Shown piece by piece: positions 35,011 to 44,111 of a stretch of DNA of 64,000 nucleotides. The stretch is from Aliarcobacter vitoriensis (GTDB taxonomy: Bacteria; Campylobacterota; Campylobacteria; Campylobacterales; Arcobacteraceae): the NCBI RefSeq assembly GCF_003316695.1, contig NZ_PDKB01000001.1:62001-126000 (forward strand). The letters are read 5' to 3'. Position 1 is the first letter of the stretch, and every line of letters begins with the position of its first letter. The position numbers and the translations under genes are program-made. Under the pieces are notes generated by a model. The model was not told the DNA's origin. It worked only from the letters and a program-made list of their open reading frames with translations, and did not search any database.

Positions 35011-36591
35011 ATGAAAGATAATTGGCAAGAACAACTACAAAATTTATTAAATTGTGATTTAAAAACACTTTATCCTCTAGCACGAAGTTTAAATAGAAAA
35101 CTAGAATTTTATGTAGGACCAACTAATAGTGGAAAAACATACAATGCTATGCAAGATTTAAAAAAAGCAAATAGTGGATTATATCTAGCACCTTTACGGC
35201 TTTTGGCACTAGAAGGATATGAAGATTTAAAAGAGTCAAATATTGATGCTTCTTTGGTTACAGGAGAAGAGCAAATTTTAAATGAAGATGCTTCTCATAT
35301 TTGTTCTACGATTGAAATGATAGATTTTGATTTAGATATTGATATTGCAGTTATTGATGAAGTTCAAATGCTTGAAGATAACGATAGAGGTTGGGCTTGG
35401 GTAAATGCAATCATAGGAGTTCCAGCAAAAAAAGTGATTATGACTGGAAGTGTAAATGCTCTTGAAGCTGTAAAAAAAATAGCTTCATATTTGAGTGAAG
35501 ATTTACAAGTTATAAGACATAAAAGAAAAACTCCTTTAGTAGTATTGGATAAATTTACGAGTTTAGATAAGCTTGAAGATGGAACAGCTTTGATAGCTTT
35601 TTCAAGAAGTGATGTTTTAAAACTCAAACAAAAACTTCAAAAAAAATACTCTGTTTCAGTTATATATGGGAATTTGTCTCCAGAAGTAAGGCGAGATGAA
35701 GCAAGAAGATTTAGAGAGAAAAAAAGCCAAATTTTAATAGCAACAGATGCTATAAGTATGGGATTAAATCTTCCAATTAAAACAATTTTATTTACAACTG
35801 ATACAAAATTTGACGGAGTTAGTAAAAGAAAAATAAGTGTAAATGAGATAGTGCAAATAGCAGGTCGTGCTGGAAGATTTGGGCTTTTTGAAGCTGGATA
35901 TTTAGGAGCAACTAGAAGAGATGTTTTGAGTTATATTTCAAAAGAGTTTGAAAGTCCAATCAAAACTATAAAACCACCTTTTAAAGTAAAAATAAACAAC
36001 AATCAATTAGAAGCTTTGTCAAGCCATATAGAAACAAAATCTTTGACAAAAATATTGAAATTTTTTGCTGAAAATATGGTCTTTCAAGGTCCTTTTATAG
36101 CTTCAAATATCTCTTCAATGCTAGAAGCTTCAAAAATAATTGATACAAAGATAAACCTTAGTTTAGAAGAAAAATATCTTTTAGCTCAAGCTCCTATTAC
36201 TACAAAATCTACTATTATTTTACAAGCATTTGATAGTTATATTGCAACAATCATCAAAAAAAAGGTTAATCATTATAAACCTTCTATTACGCTACCTAAA
36301 AAAGCTATAACTCAAAAAGATTTACTTTTAGTGGAAGATGAAGTTAAAAAAATATCTCTTTATCTTTGGCTTTCATATAAATTTCCAGAACTTTTCCCAG
36401 ACAATGAAAAAGCATATATTCTAAGGAACTATTTTAATAGCTTTATTGAAAAGTCATTAAAAGGTGTTTTAATAGATGAAAAAAGATTTGAAGATAAACC
36501 AAAGTTCAAAACTGAAAGAACAAAAAAACAAGATAGAACATCAGAGAAAATAAGAGATAGAAATCAAAAAAGTAATAAAAAAAGGTTTTAA
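35011..36591 (+). CDS. Suv3-like ATP-dependent RNA helicase
   Basis: This 526-residue protein follows the mitochondrial Suv3 helicase plan. Walker A GPTNSGKT is at residues 36-43, APLRLLA at about 58, the DEVQ box VIDEVQMLED near 115, and GWAWVNAIIG just after. SYEKQNARY-type motif VI equivalents (QIAGRAGRFG near 288) close the core. A basic tail (KKQDRTSEKIRDRNQKSNKK) follows. It should unwind RNA, and in mitochondria such enzymes act with an RNA-degrading nuclease. It diverges from trmA with an 86-bp spacer. Confidence 0.88.
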   Translation: MKDNWQEQLQNLLNCDLKTLYPLARSLNRKLEFYVGPTNSGKTYNAMQDLKKANSGLYLAPLRLLALEGYEDLKESNIDASLVTGEEQILNEDASHICSTIEMIDFDLDIDIAVIDEVQMLEDNDRGWAWVNAIIGVPAKKVIMTGSVNALEAVKKIASYLSEDLQVIRHKRKTPLVVLDKFTSLDKLEDGTALIAFSRSDVLKLKQKLQKKYSVSVIYGNLSPEVRRDEARRFREKKSQILIATDAISMGLNLPIKTILFTTDTKFDGVSKRKISVNEIVQIAGRAGRFGLFEAGYLGATRRDVLSYISKEFESPIKTIKPPFKVKINNNQLEALSSHIETKSLTKILKFFAENMVFQGPFIASNISSMLEASKIIDTKINLSLEEKYLLAQAPITTKSTIILQAFDSYIATIIKKKVNHYKPSITLPKKAITQKDLLLVEDEVKKISLYLWLSYKFPELFPDNEKAYILRNYFNSFIEKSLKGVLIDEKRFEDKPKFKTERTKKQDRTSEKIRDRNQKSNKKRF

Positions 36592-36650
36592 TAGTTTTTT
36601 AGTTAGAATAAAAGACTTTTAAGTATGTGAAAATATAATAAGGAAATTTA

Positions 36651-38588
36651 GTGTTAAGTTTTTTCAAAGCTGATGAAGATAGCTTTTTTAAAGAGTTGAT
36701 GTCAAGTAAAATTGATGTAAATAAGCTTAAAAAATATATCGATAAGGGTGTAGATATAAATTTTACTGATGAGAAAGGAAGGACTGTTCTTTTTGAATTA
36801 GCTAACAAAAAAAAATTTGATGCAATAAAAATTCTATTAGCTTTGGGTATAGATATCTATAAAGAGGATACTTTAGGCAAAACTGTCTTAAGTGAAGCTT
36901 GTGAAAAATATGATTTTATGATGGTTAGATTTTTGCTTGAAAATGGTTTTGATATAAATAGAAAGAATTCTAAAGGAAGGACTATTTTACAAGATAATGT
37001 TCTTTTAGGAAATATAAAAGTCTTTCAAATACTTTTGAACTACAATGTAGATTTTGATATAAAAAGTGATGATGAAGAAACTGTTCTTTTTGATGCGGTT
37101 GAAAATGGTAATATTGATATTTTAAAAAAAGTTATAGATAGTATTAAAAATATAAATGTTGTTGATAAAAATGGACAAACTGCACTTTTTATAGCAATCT
37201 TAAAAGATGATTTAAGAATTGCTTTAACTTTAATCCAAAATGGAATAGATGTTAATATAGTAGACAAATATGGACAAAATGTTCTTTTTAATACTATCTT
37301 ACAGGGTGAAAAAAATCAAATAGTTTTAAAGCATCTAATTCAGCGTAGAATAGATTTGAATATTGTGGACAAAAGAGATAAAACAATTGTTGATGAGATA
37401 TTTTATATTATTACTTTACAAAAATATGATAAAGATTTGGAAGATAAAAGATATAGCTTGATTTCTCAAAAAGATGATTATTTATCTTTAGCTTTGCAGA
37501 TTATCGATGGTGGATTTAAAGTTGATACTCCAGATAAATTTGGAAAAACAGTATTACAAAAAGAGATAGAAAAAAGAAATTTTATAACAGCAGAATTTTT
37601 AATAAATTGTGGTGCAAATATAAATATATTAGATGAATATGGAAGAAATTTAGTCCATACAGAGATTTTAAAAGGTTATTCTAACAATAAAATTATAGAT
37701 TTTCTTATTTCAAAAGGAGCAAATTTAAATCAAAGAGATAATTTTTTTAAAAGTATAGTTGAAAATTTGATTGATTTAATTTTGATTTCAAAGGGTGAAA
37801 AACCAAGTAATTCAACTTTAAGTGAGTTTGTAAAAGAAGATGCAGGGTTTGATATATTACTAAAAAAAGTTTTATCTCAAGGTGCTAATTTGAATCATAA
37901 ACAAGTAGATGGTAGAAATCTAGTATTTGATTTGATAAATTATGATAGCTTTGATATTTTAGATATTTTAGTTGAGTATGGAATAGAATTAAATTGTATA
38001 GATTATGATGGAAATACACCTTTGATGTGTATGATTGATGATGGATTGAAAGTTGAAGATAGAACACTTAAAGCTTATTTTGTAAAAAGATTACAAAATT
38101 TTTTAAAATATAGAGTAAATCTTAATATTCAAGATAAAGATGGAAAGACAGTAATTCACAAAGCTGTAATTGCTGATGATTTAGTTGTTGTTGAAAAATT
38201 AATGGTAAAAAAAGCAAATTTAAATCTACAAGATAATCATGGTAGAACAGCACTCCATCATACTCAATGGAAAGGAAATTATCAAATTGCAAGATGGTTG
38301 ATTTCTGCTGGTGCTGATATGAATTTACCTGATAATAGTGGATTTAATATTTTAAATTATGCAGCTATTTTAGGACATACTAGACTTGTGATTACACTAA
38401 TATCATCTGGTATTTTGATGTATAATAACAATGTTAAAAATAAAAAAGTTGCTCAATTTTTTAAAACAAAAGAAAAAGTTTTAGATAAGTTTTTAGTGGC
38501 TGAGAATATTTCTGACCCTAAAATGCAAAATGCTTTAGCAGAAGTTGTTACAAATTTTAAAAAAGAGATAAATGAAGCTTTAGCTTAA
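36651..38588 (+). CDS. ankyrin-repeat protein, 645 residues
   Basis: A soluble protein built almost wholly of ankyrin repeats. Repeats such as KGRTVLFELANKKKFDAIKI, GKTVLSEACEKYDFMMVRF, GQTALFIAILKDDLRIALT and HGRTALHHTQWKGNYQIARW recur about every 33 residues. A less regular segment lies at about residues 250-300 and 360-420. There is no signal peptide. It starts with GTG at 36651 after AAGGAAA. Such proteins bind other proteins, and the partner is unknown. It lies 13 bp before glmU, possibly in one operon. Confidence 0.9.
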   Translation: MLSFFKADEDSFFKELMSSKIDVNKLKKYIDKGVDINFTDEKGRTVLFELANKKKFDAIKILLALGIDIYKEDTLGKTVLSEACEKYDFMMVRFLLENGFDINRKNSKGRTILQDNVLLGNIKVFQILLNYNVDFDIKSDDEETVLFDAVENGNIDILKKVIDSIKNINVVDKNGQTALFIAILKDDLRIALTLIQNGIDVNIVDKYGQNVLFNTILQGEKNQIVLKHLIQRRIDLNIVDKRDKTIVDEIFYIITLQKYDKDLEDKRYSLISQKDDYLSLALQIIDGGFKVDTPDKFGKTVLQKEIEKRNFITAEFLINCGANINILDEYGRNLVHTEILKGYSNNKIIDFLISKGANLNQRDNFFKSIVENLIDLILISKGEKPSNSTLSEFVKEDAGFDILLKKVLSQGANLNHKQVDGRNLVFDLINYDSFDILDILVEYGIELNCIDYDGNTPLMCMIDDGLKVEDRTLKAYFVKRLQNFLKYRVNLNIQDKDGKTVIHKAVIADDLVVVEKLMVKKANLNLQDNHGRTALHHTQWKGNYQIARWLISAGADMNLPDNSGFNILNYAAILGHTRLVITLISSGILMYNNNVKNKKVAQFFKTKEKVLDKFLVAENISDPKMQNALAEVVTNFKKEINEALA

Positions 38589-38601
38589 AAAAGGTTAAAA
38601 A

Positions 38602-39909
38602 ATGAATAAAAAATCAATAATTATATTAGCTGCTGGTGCTGGGACAAGAATGAAATCTGAAACTCCAAAAGTTTTACACAAAATTTCTGGAAAACCAATG
38701 CTTTACTACTCTATAAAAGAGGCTTTAAAACTTAGTGATGATATTACAGTTGTTTTATATCATCAATTTGAAAAAGTAAAAACTGAAATAGAAAAATATT
38801 TTAAAAATATAAATTTTGTAATACAAGACCATAAAAACTTCCCTGGAACTGGTGGAGCAGTTATGGGAATAACTCCAAAATATGAAAAAGTTTTGGTTCT
38901 AAATGGAGATATGCCTTTAATTCAAGCAAGTGAACTTGAAAAGTTTGATATTTCTGCAACTATCGTTATGTCAGTTTTAAAGCTTGAAAGTGCTGATGGA
39001 TATGGAAGAGTAATTATTGAAAATGGAAATGTTAAAAAAATCGTTGAACAAAAAGATGCTTCTAGTGAAGAGTTAAGTATAACAACTGCAAATGCAGGAA
39101 TTTATCAGTTTTGTTCAAAATTTCTACTTGAAAATTTAGCAAAATTAGATAATAACAATGCCCAAAAAGAGTATTACATCACAGATTTAGTTGAAATGGC
39201 AATAAGCCAAGGAAAAGTATTAAAACCACTTATTGTAAATGAAGAAAATTTCAAAGGAGTTAATTCTAAAGTTGAATTAGCTGATGCTGAGGTTATTCAC
39301 CAAAATAGAATAAAAAAAGAGTTTATGAAAGCTGGAGTAATTTTTAGATTGCCAGATACTATTTATATAGAAGAAGGTGTTGAAATAAAAGGTGAAAGTA
39401 TCATTGAAAATGGTGTAAGTATTTTAGGAAATTCAAAAATAATAAACTCTCATATTAAAACAAATAGTGTTGTTGAGAACTCTATTGTTGAAAATAGTGA
39501 TGTTGGACCAATGGCTAGAATTAGACCAGAAAGCAAGATAATTTCTACTCATATTGGAAATTTTGTAGAGACAAAAAAAGCTATTTTAACAGGAGTTAAA
39601 GCAGGGCATTTAAGTTATTTGGGTGATTGTGTTATTGATGAAGGAACAAATATTGGTTGTGGGACAATAACTTGTAATTATGATGGAGTAAATAAACATC
39701 AAACAATCATCGGGAAAAATGTTTTTGTGGGAAGTGATACACAGTTTGTTGCTCCTGTAACTATTGAAGATGATGTAATAATAGGTGCTGGAACAACTGT
39801 TACTGGAAATGTTAAAAAAGGTGATTTATATTTAACACGAGCAAAAACAAAAACTATTGATGGATATTTTTATAAACATTTTGCCAAAAAAACTAATGAG
39901 AAAAAGTAA
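38602..39909 (+). CDS. glmU: bifunctional UDP-GlcNAc pyrophosphorylase / GlcN-1-P N-acetyltransferase
   Basis: The 435-residue protein makes UDP-GlcNAc for peptidoglycan and lipopolysaccharide. N-terminal LAAGAGTRMKSETPKVLHKI is the nucleotidyltransferase loop, and VLNGDMPLI near residue 98 binds metal. The C-terminal half is a left-handed beta-helix with NFVETKKAILTGVKAGHLSY and DCVIDEGTNIGCGTITCNYD, the acetyltransferase site. Length is normal. Its stop overlaps the coaBC start by one base. Confidence 0.97.
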   Translation: MNKKSIIILAAGAGTRMKSETPKVLHKISGKPMLYYSIKEALKLSDDITVVLYHQFEKVKTEIEKYFKNINFVIQDHKNFPGTGGAVMGITPKYEKVLVLNGDMPLIQASELEKFDISATIVMSVLKLESADGYGRVIIENGNVKKIVEQKDASSEELSITTANAGIYQFCSKFLLENLAKLDNNNAQKEYYITDLVEMAISQGKVLKPLIVNEENFKGVNSKVELADAEVIHQNRIKKEFMKAGVIFRLPDTIYIEEGVEIKGESIIENGVSILGNSKIINSHIKTNSVVENSIVENSDVGPMARIRPESKIISTHIGNFVETKKAILTGVKAGHLSYLGDCVIDEGTNIGCGTITCNYDGVNKHQTIIGKNVFVGSDTQFVAPVTIEDDVIIGAGTTVTGNVKKGDLYLTRAKTKTIDGYFYKHFAKKTNEKK

Positions 39910-41123
39910 TGCTTTTAAAAGATAAAAAAATCTTGGTAGGTGTTACTGGTTCTATTGCAATTTATAAAGCTTTAGAGTTAATAAGACTTTATATAAAAGC
40001 TGGAGCAGTTGTAAGAGTAATTATGACTGAAAGTGCCAAAAAATTTATAAATCCTATTACTTTTGAAGCAATTTCTCAAAACAAAGTTTTAGATGAAATA
40101 AGTGAAAATTGGGATAAAAGTCAAGACTATAACCACATAGATATTGGAAAATGGGCTGATATTTTTGTAATAGCTCCTACTAGTGCAAATACAATAAATA
40201 AACTTGCTTGTGGCTTTGCAGATAATTTACTACTTCAAACAGCTTTAGCCTATACTAAAACCAAACTTATTTCACCAGCAGCAAATACAAATATGATAAA
40301 TAATCCTATTACAAAAGAAAATCTTGGAAAGTTAAAAAATTATAATTATAAAATAATCTCTTCTTTGGTTAAAGAACTTGTTTGCAAAGATGTTGGTGAT
40401 GGAGCTATGGCTGAACCAAAAGATATTTTTGATATTACTTGTAGAGAGCTACTTAAAAATCGATATTGGGAAAATAGAAAAGTAGTTTTAAGTGGTGGTG
40501 GTACATTAGAAAAAATAGATGATGTTAGATATATTTCAAATTTTTCAAGTGGAAAAATGGCTACAAGTTTGGCAACAGCCTTGTATTATTTTGGTGCTGA
40601 TGTTAGTTTAGTAACTACTAGAGGATATGAAAATTTACCAAAAAACATAGATTTAAAAGTTGTTGATAGTTCGCAAAGTATGTTTTTAAATCTTGGTGAA
40701 ATATTAGTACAAAAAACTCAAAAAAAATCATTTTTATTTATGGTTGCAGCTGTTAGTGATTATGTTCCAGAAAAAAGTTTTGAAGGAAAACTAAAAAAGG
40801 ATAGTTTAGGAGAAGTATTTAATCTAAATTTAGTTCAAAATATTGATATTTTAAATAGTTTGAATAAAACAGATATTATTTCTATTGGATTTAAAGCTGA
40901 AATGGATAAAGAGAATGCCAAAACAAATGCACAAAATATGTTAAAAAATAAAAATCTTGATGCAGTTTGTTTGAATATTTTAGATGAAAATAATAGTTTT
41001 GGAAGCAATGATAATAAAATAGAACTCATTTTAAAAGATAAAAGCATATATTTTAAAGGAGAAAAGTTAGAAATTTCTTTTGATATTTTAGCTGATTTAG
41101 AAAAAGAGTTTAAAGAATGTTAG
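39909..41123 (+). CDS. coaBC: phosphopantothenoylcysteine decarboxylase / phosphopantothenate-cysteine ligase
   Basis: A 404-residue fused CoaBC (Dfp). The N-terminal flavoprotein part has LVGVTGSIAIYKALELIRL, NHIDIGKWADIFVIAPTSAN and AANTNMINNP with the active-site histidine region. The C-terminal ligase part has VLSGGGTLEKIDDVRYISNF and FMVAAVSDYVPE. It catalyses two steps of coenzyme A synthesis. It overlaps glmU by 1 bp and uppS by 7 bp. Confidence 0.96.
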   Translation: MLLKDKKILVGVTGSIAIYKALELIRLYIKAGAVVRVIMTESAKKFINPITFEAISQNKVLDEISENWDKSQDYNHIDIGKWADIFVIAPTSANTINKLACGFADNLLLQTALAYTKTKLISPAANTNMINNPITKENLGKLKNYNYKIISSLVKELVCKDVGDGAMAEPKDIFDITCRELLKNRYWENRKVVLSGGGTLEKIDDVRYISNFSSGKMATSLATALYYFGADVSLVTTRGYENLPKNIDLKVVDSSQSMFLNLGEILVQKTQKKSFLFMVAAVSDYVPEKSFEGKLKKDSLGEVFNLNLVQNIDILNSLNKTDIISIGFKAEMDKENAKTNAQNMLKNKNLDAVCLNILDENNSFGSNDNKIELILKDKSIYFKGEKLEISFDILADLEKEFKEC

Positions 41124-41803
41124 AACAGCAAAACCCACAACACATTGCTATTATTATGGATGGGAATGGAAGATGGGCAAATGAGCGTGGACTGAAAAGA
41201 ACGGCTGGACACGAAGAGGGTGCCAAAGTTGTAAGAGAGATCACAACTTATTGTGCAAAAATAGGTATAAAATATCTTACTTTGTATGCATTTTCAACTG
41301 AGAACTGGAAAAGACCAAAACTTGAAGTTGAATATCTTATGAAACTTTTGGAGAAATATTTAAAAAATGAATTAGAAGTTTTTTTAGAGAATAATATTCG
41401 ATTTAAAGCCATTGGGGATTTGAGTAAATTTTCAAATTCTTTGCAAAATACTATAAAAACAATTGAAGAAAAAACATCTATTTGTAGTGGACTTACTCAA
41501 ATACTTGCATTAAATTATGGTTCTAAAGATGAAATATTAAGAGCAATAAAAAAACTAAATGAACAAAATTTGGAAATAAATGAACAAAATTTTGAATCTT
41601 GTCTTGATACAGCTGGATTTAGTAGTGTAGATTTACTTATTCGTACAAGTGGAGAATTAAGACTTTCAAACTATTTATTATGGCAAAATGCCTATGCCGA
41701 GCTGTTTTTTACTTCTACTTTATGGCCAGATTTTAATAGTTGTGAACTTGAAGATATAATAGAAGATTTTAAAAAAAGGCAAAGAAGATTTGGAGCATTA
41801 TAG
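41117..41803 (+). CDS. uppS: undecaprenyl pyrophosphate synthase
   Basis: The 228-residue cis-prenyltransferase has the signature IAIIMDGNGRWANERGL at residues 10-26 with the catalytic aspartate, YLTLYAFSTENWKRP near 55 and LLIRTSGELRLSNYLLWQNA near 175. It supplies the lipid carrier for peptidoglycan and O-antigen. It overlaps both neighbours. Confidence 0.97.
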   Translation: MLEQQNPQHIAIIMDGNGRWANERGLKRTAGHEEGAKVVREITTYCAKIGIKYLTLYAFSTENWKRPKLEVEYLMKLLEKYLKNELEVFLENNIRFKAIGDLSKFSNSLQNTIKTIEEKTSICSGLTQILALNYGSKDEILRAIKKLNEQNLEINEQNFESCLDTAGFSSVDLLIRTSGELRLSNYLLWQNAYAELFFTSTLWPDFNSCELEDIIEDFKKRQRRFGAL

Positions 41804-42362
41804 AAGTTTAAAAGTATTAATTTTAAGTCTTGCACTTTCAATATTACTATTTATTAAATTTGGTTTTGGTTTATTGTTTTTACAATATTCATTGTTTTTT
41901 TATATTTTAGTAGTGCTTTGTTCTTATGATTTAAAGTATAAAGCAGTTCCTGATTATCTACTTTTATTTGTATTTATAACATCATTTTTTCTAACATCAT
42001 TTGAATTTTTTGAGAGTTTGCAAAATGCTTTATTTTTAAGTGGAGCAGTTTTTTTACTAAATTTTTTAGTTACATTTTATATACAAAATATAAAATCAAG
42101 AATTTTAAAAGATGAAAGCTTGAAAACAAAGACAGCTTTAGGTGAAGGTGATATTCCTTTGATCGCTTCTATTGGAGTGGTTTTAGGTTTACAAGAAGCC
42201 ATTTTTACTATATTCTTAAGTGCAATTCTTGGTATAATACATACAATTTATGTAAAAGCAATAAAAAAAGAGAGCGAAATTCCATTTATTCCTTCTTTAG
42301 TTATTGCCTTTTTTTTGGAATTCTTTTTCCATATTTCTAACCACTTGAAGGATTTTTATTGA
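41790..42362 (+). CDS. type IV prepilin peptidase-like protease, lacking the methylase domain
   Basis: A 190-residue integral membrane protein with about six membrane segments. The two aspartates of the A24 aspartic protease family are visible in SYDLKYKAVPDYLL near residue 45 and TALGEGDIPLIASIG near 117 (the GxGD motif). The N-terminal cysteine-rich methyltransferase region of PilD is absent. It starts with TTG at 41790, 14 bp inside uppS. It would cleave prepilin-like leader peptides. Confidence 0.8.
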   Translation: MEHYRSLKVLILSLALSILLFIKFGFGLLFLQYSLFFYILVVLCSYDLKYKAVPDYLLLFVFITSFFLTSFEFFESLQNALFLSGAVFLLNFLVTFYIQNIKSRILKDESLKTKTALGEGDIPLIASIGVVLGLQEAIFTIFLSAILGIIHTIYVKAIKKESEIPFIPSLVIAFFLEFFFHISNHLKDFY

Positions 42363-43378
42363 GATTAAATAACTATTTATATTCACAATTATCACTTACA
42401 TTTTTTCCTATATTTTTGGGACTATTTTTTATAACGTCAGTTGTTTTTTTAGTAAGAATAGCATCTTTAACTTCTGTAATTACTATGGATTTTTTTGAAT
42501 TATTCCAGCTTTATAGTTACACTATGCCCCAAATTATATTTTATACTATGCCAATTTGTTTTTTTATATCTTTGGCTATAACTTTATCAAAATTGTCAGG
42601 TGAATATGAGCTTACTGTTATTACATCTTTTGGATTAAATCCACTAAAAATTTTAAAAATATTTTTGCCTATTACGATTATCGTATCGCTTATACTATTA
42701 GTTATTTCTATTGGACTTATTCCAAAAACTAAGTATCTTACAAAACAGTTTACGGAAGTTAAGAAAAAAGAGGCAAATTTTAATATAAAAGAGAGTGAAT
42801 TTGGGCAAAAATTTGGTGATTGGCTTATATATATTAGCTCTAAAAAAGATAAAAACTATCAAGAAGTTAAACTTTTTAAAACAGAAAAAGAGCAAGAGCA
42901 TTTTATTATAAGTAAAGAGGCTATTTTAGACAATGATGAAGGAAATCTAAGTTTTAAATTAATAGATGGAAAAGTTTTTGTTATAAATGAAAAAGAAAAA
43001 GAGTTTAATCAAGTAAATTATAAGAATATGTACATAAATGATGCTATTGCAAGTGGTTCTATTGATGATTTTACAAATAGCTATAATTACTGGTTAGAAA
43101 ATTTTAAAGATAAAAAAGATATTGATGATTTTATATTTTTTGTTTTAACTTCATTTTTCCCTTTAATATCTTTATTTTTAGTTATAACTTTTGGTTATTT
43201 TAATCCAAGATATGAAAAAAACAGAACTGTTGCTTACTCTATTGTTACAGTTGTTCTATATTTTATACTTGTAAAATATATTGGAGATAAATCTTTGCAC
43301 TCTATTTATTTGATACCTATTTTTTGGTTAATTGCAAGTTATATTTTATATAGTAAAACTATAAAAACAGAGTATTAG
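42359..43378 (+). CDS. LptF/LptG family lipopolysaccharide export permease
   Basis: The 339-residue protein has three N-terminal membrane segments, a soluble beta-rich middle (about 140-245) and three C-terminal segments, as in YjgP/YjgQ (LptF/LptG). The opening MRLNNYLYSQLSLTFFPIFL and PQIIFYTMPICFFISLAITL are typical. It moves lipopolysaccharide from the inner membrane with LptB. TTG start at 42359 with GAAGGA before it; overlap of 4 bp with the peptidase gene. Which of the two paralogues it is cannot be said. Confidence 0.88.
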   Translation: MRLNNYLYSQLSLTFFPIFLGLFFITSVVFLVRIASLTSVITMDFFELFQLYSYTMPQIIFYTMPICFFISLAITLSKLSGEYELTVITSFGLNPLKILKIFLPITIIVSLILLVISIGLIPKTKYLTKQFTEVKKKEANFNIKESEFGQKFGDWLIYISSKKDKNYQEVKLFKTEKEQEHFIISKEAILDNDEGNLSFKLIDGKVFVINEKEKEFNQVNYKNMYINDAIASGSIDDFTNSYNYWLENFKDKKDIDDFIFFVLTSFFPLISLFLVITFGYFNPRYEKNRTVAYSIVTVVLYFILVKYIGDKSLHSIYLIPIFWLIASYILYSKTIKTEY

Positions 43379-43379
43379 T

Positions 43380-44102
43380 TTGAATTTAAAGTTTATTTGT
43401 TCTTATGATGGAAGTGTATATTTTGGAAGTCAAAAACAACCAAATCAAAATACAGTTGAAGATGAACTTTTAAGAGTTTTTAAAACTTTTGGTATTGATA
43501 CAAAAATTATTTTTAGTGGTAGAACAGATAAAGATGTTCATGCTACTAAGCAAGTTTTTAATTGTCAAATCCCAGAGCATTTTAATGATTTTTTTAAGTT
43601 AAAAGATATTTTAAATAGACGACTTCCTATTTCAATAAAAATACTAAAAATATCAAAAGTAAATGATGATTTTCACTCAAGATTTGGTGCAAAAAGAAGA
43701 GTTTATAGATATTTGATAACTACAAAACCAACAAACCCTTTTAATTCAAAATATATAACTTATGTAAAATATATAGATGAAGAGCTTTTAAAAGATGCTA
43801 TAAAAGAGTTTATAGGAGTTTATGATTTTAAATATTTTCATAAAACTGGAAGCGAAAAAGAGAATACAAAAAGAGAGATTTTTGATACAAATTTTTATAA
43901 ATATAAAGATATTTATGTTTTTAAATTTACTGCAAATTCATATTTAAGAAGTCAAATAAGACTTATGGTAGGATTTTTACTTGCAATTAATGGTAAAAAA
44001 TTAACTATACAAGATTTAAAAGAGCAGTTAAATTTAAAAAAACATATATTTAAAACCCCAGCAATTGCAAATGGTTTATATCTTGCTCAAATAAAATATT
44101 AA
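43380..44102 (+). CDS. truA: tRNA pseudouridine(38-40) synthase
   Basis: A 240-residue enzyme starting FICSYDGSVYFGSQKQ. The catalytic aspartate is in SGRTDKDVHATKQVF near residue 55. RRVYRYLITTKPTNPF and FTANSYLRSQIRLMVGFLLA complete the TruA pattern. It modifies the anticodon stem-loop of tRNAs. TTG start at 43380, one base after the LptF/G stop. Confidence 0.95.
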   Translation: MNLKFICSYDGSVYFGSQKQPNQNTVEDELLRVFKTFGIDTKIIFSGRTDKDVHATKQVFNCQIPEHFNDFFKLKDILNRRLPISIKILKISKVNDDFHSRFGAKRRVYRYLITTKPTNPFNSKYITYVKYIDEELLKDAIKEFIGVYDFKYFHKTGSEKENTKREIFDTNFYKYKDIYVFKFTANSYLRSQIRLMVGFLLAINGKKLTIQDLKEQLNLKKHIFKTPAIANGLYLAQIKY

Positions 44103-44111
44103 GGATAGAAT

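Noticed and set aside
34925-35122. N-terminal 66-residue extension of TrmA
   Set aside because: It is hydrophobic, not part of the family, and overlaps the start of the divergent helicase gene; the ATG at 34924 fits the family start.
36651-38588. The repeats of the ankyrin gene as a DNA-level tandem repeat
   Set aside because: The repetition is at protein level with diverged codons; no long exact DNA repeat is visible.
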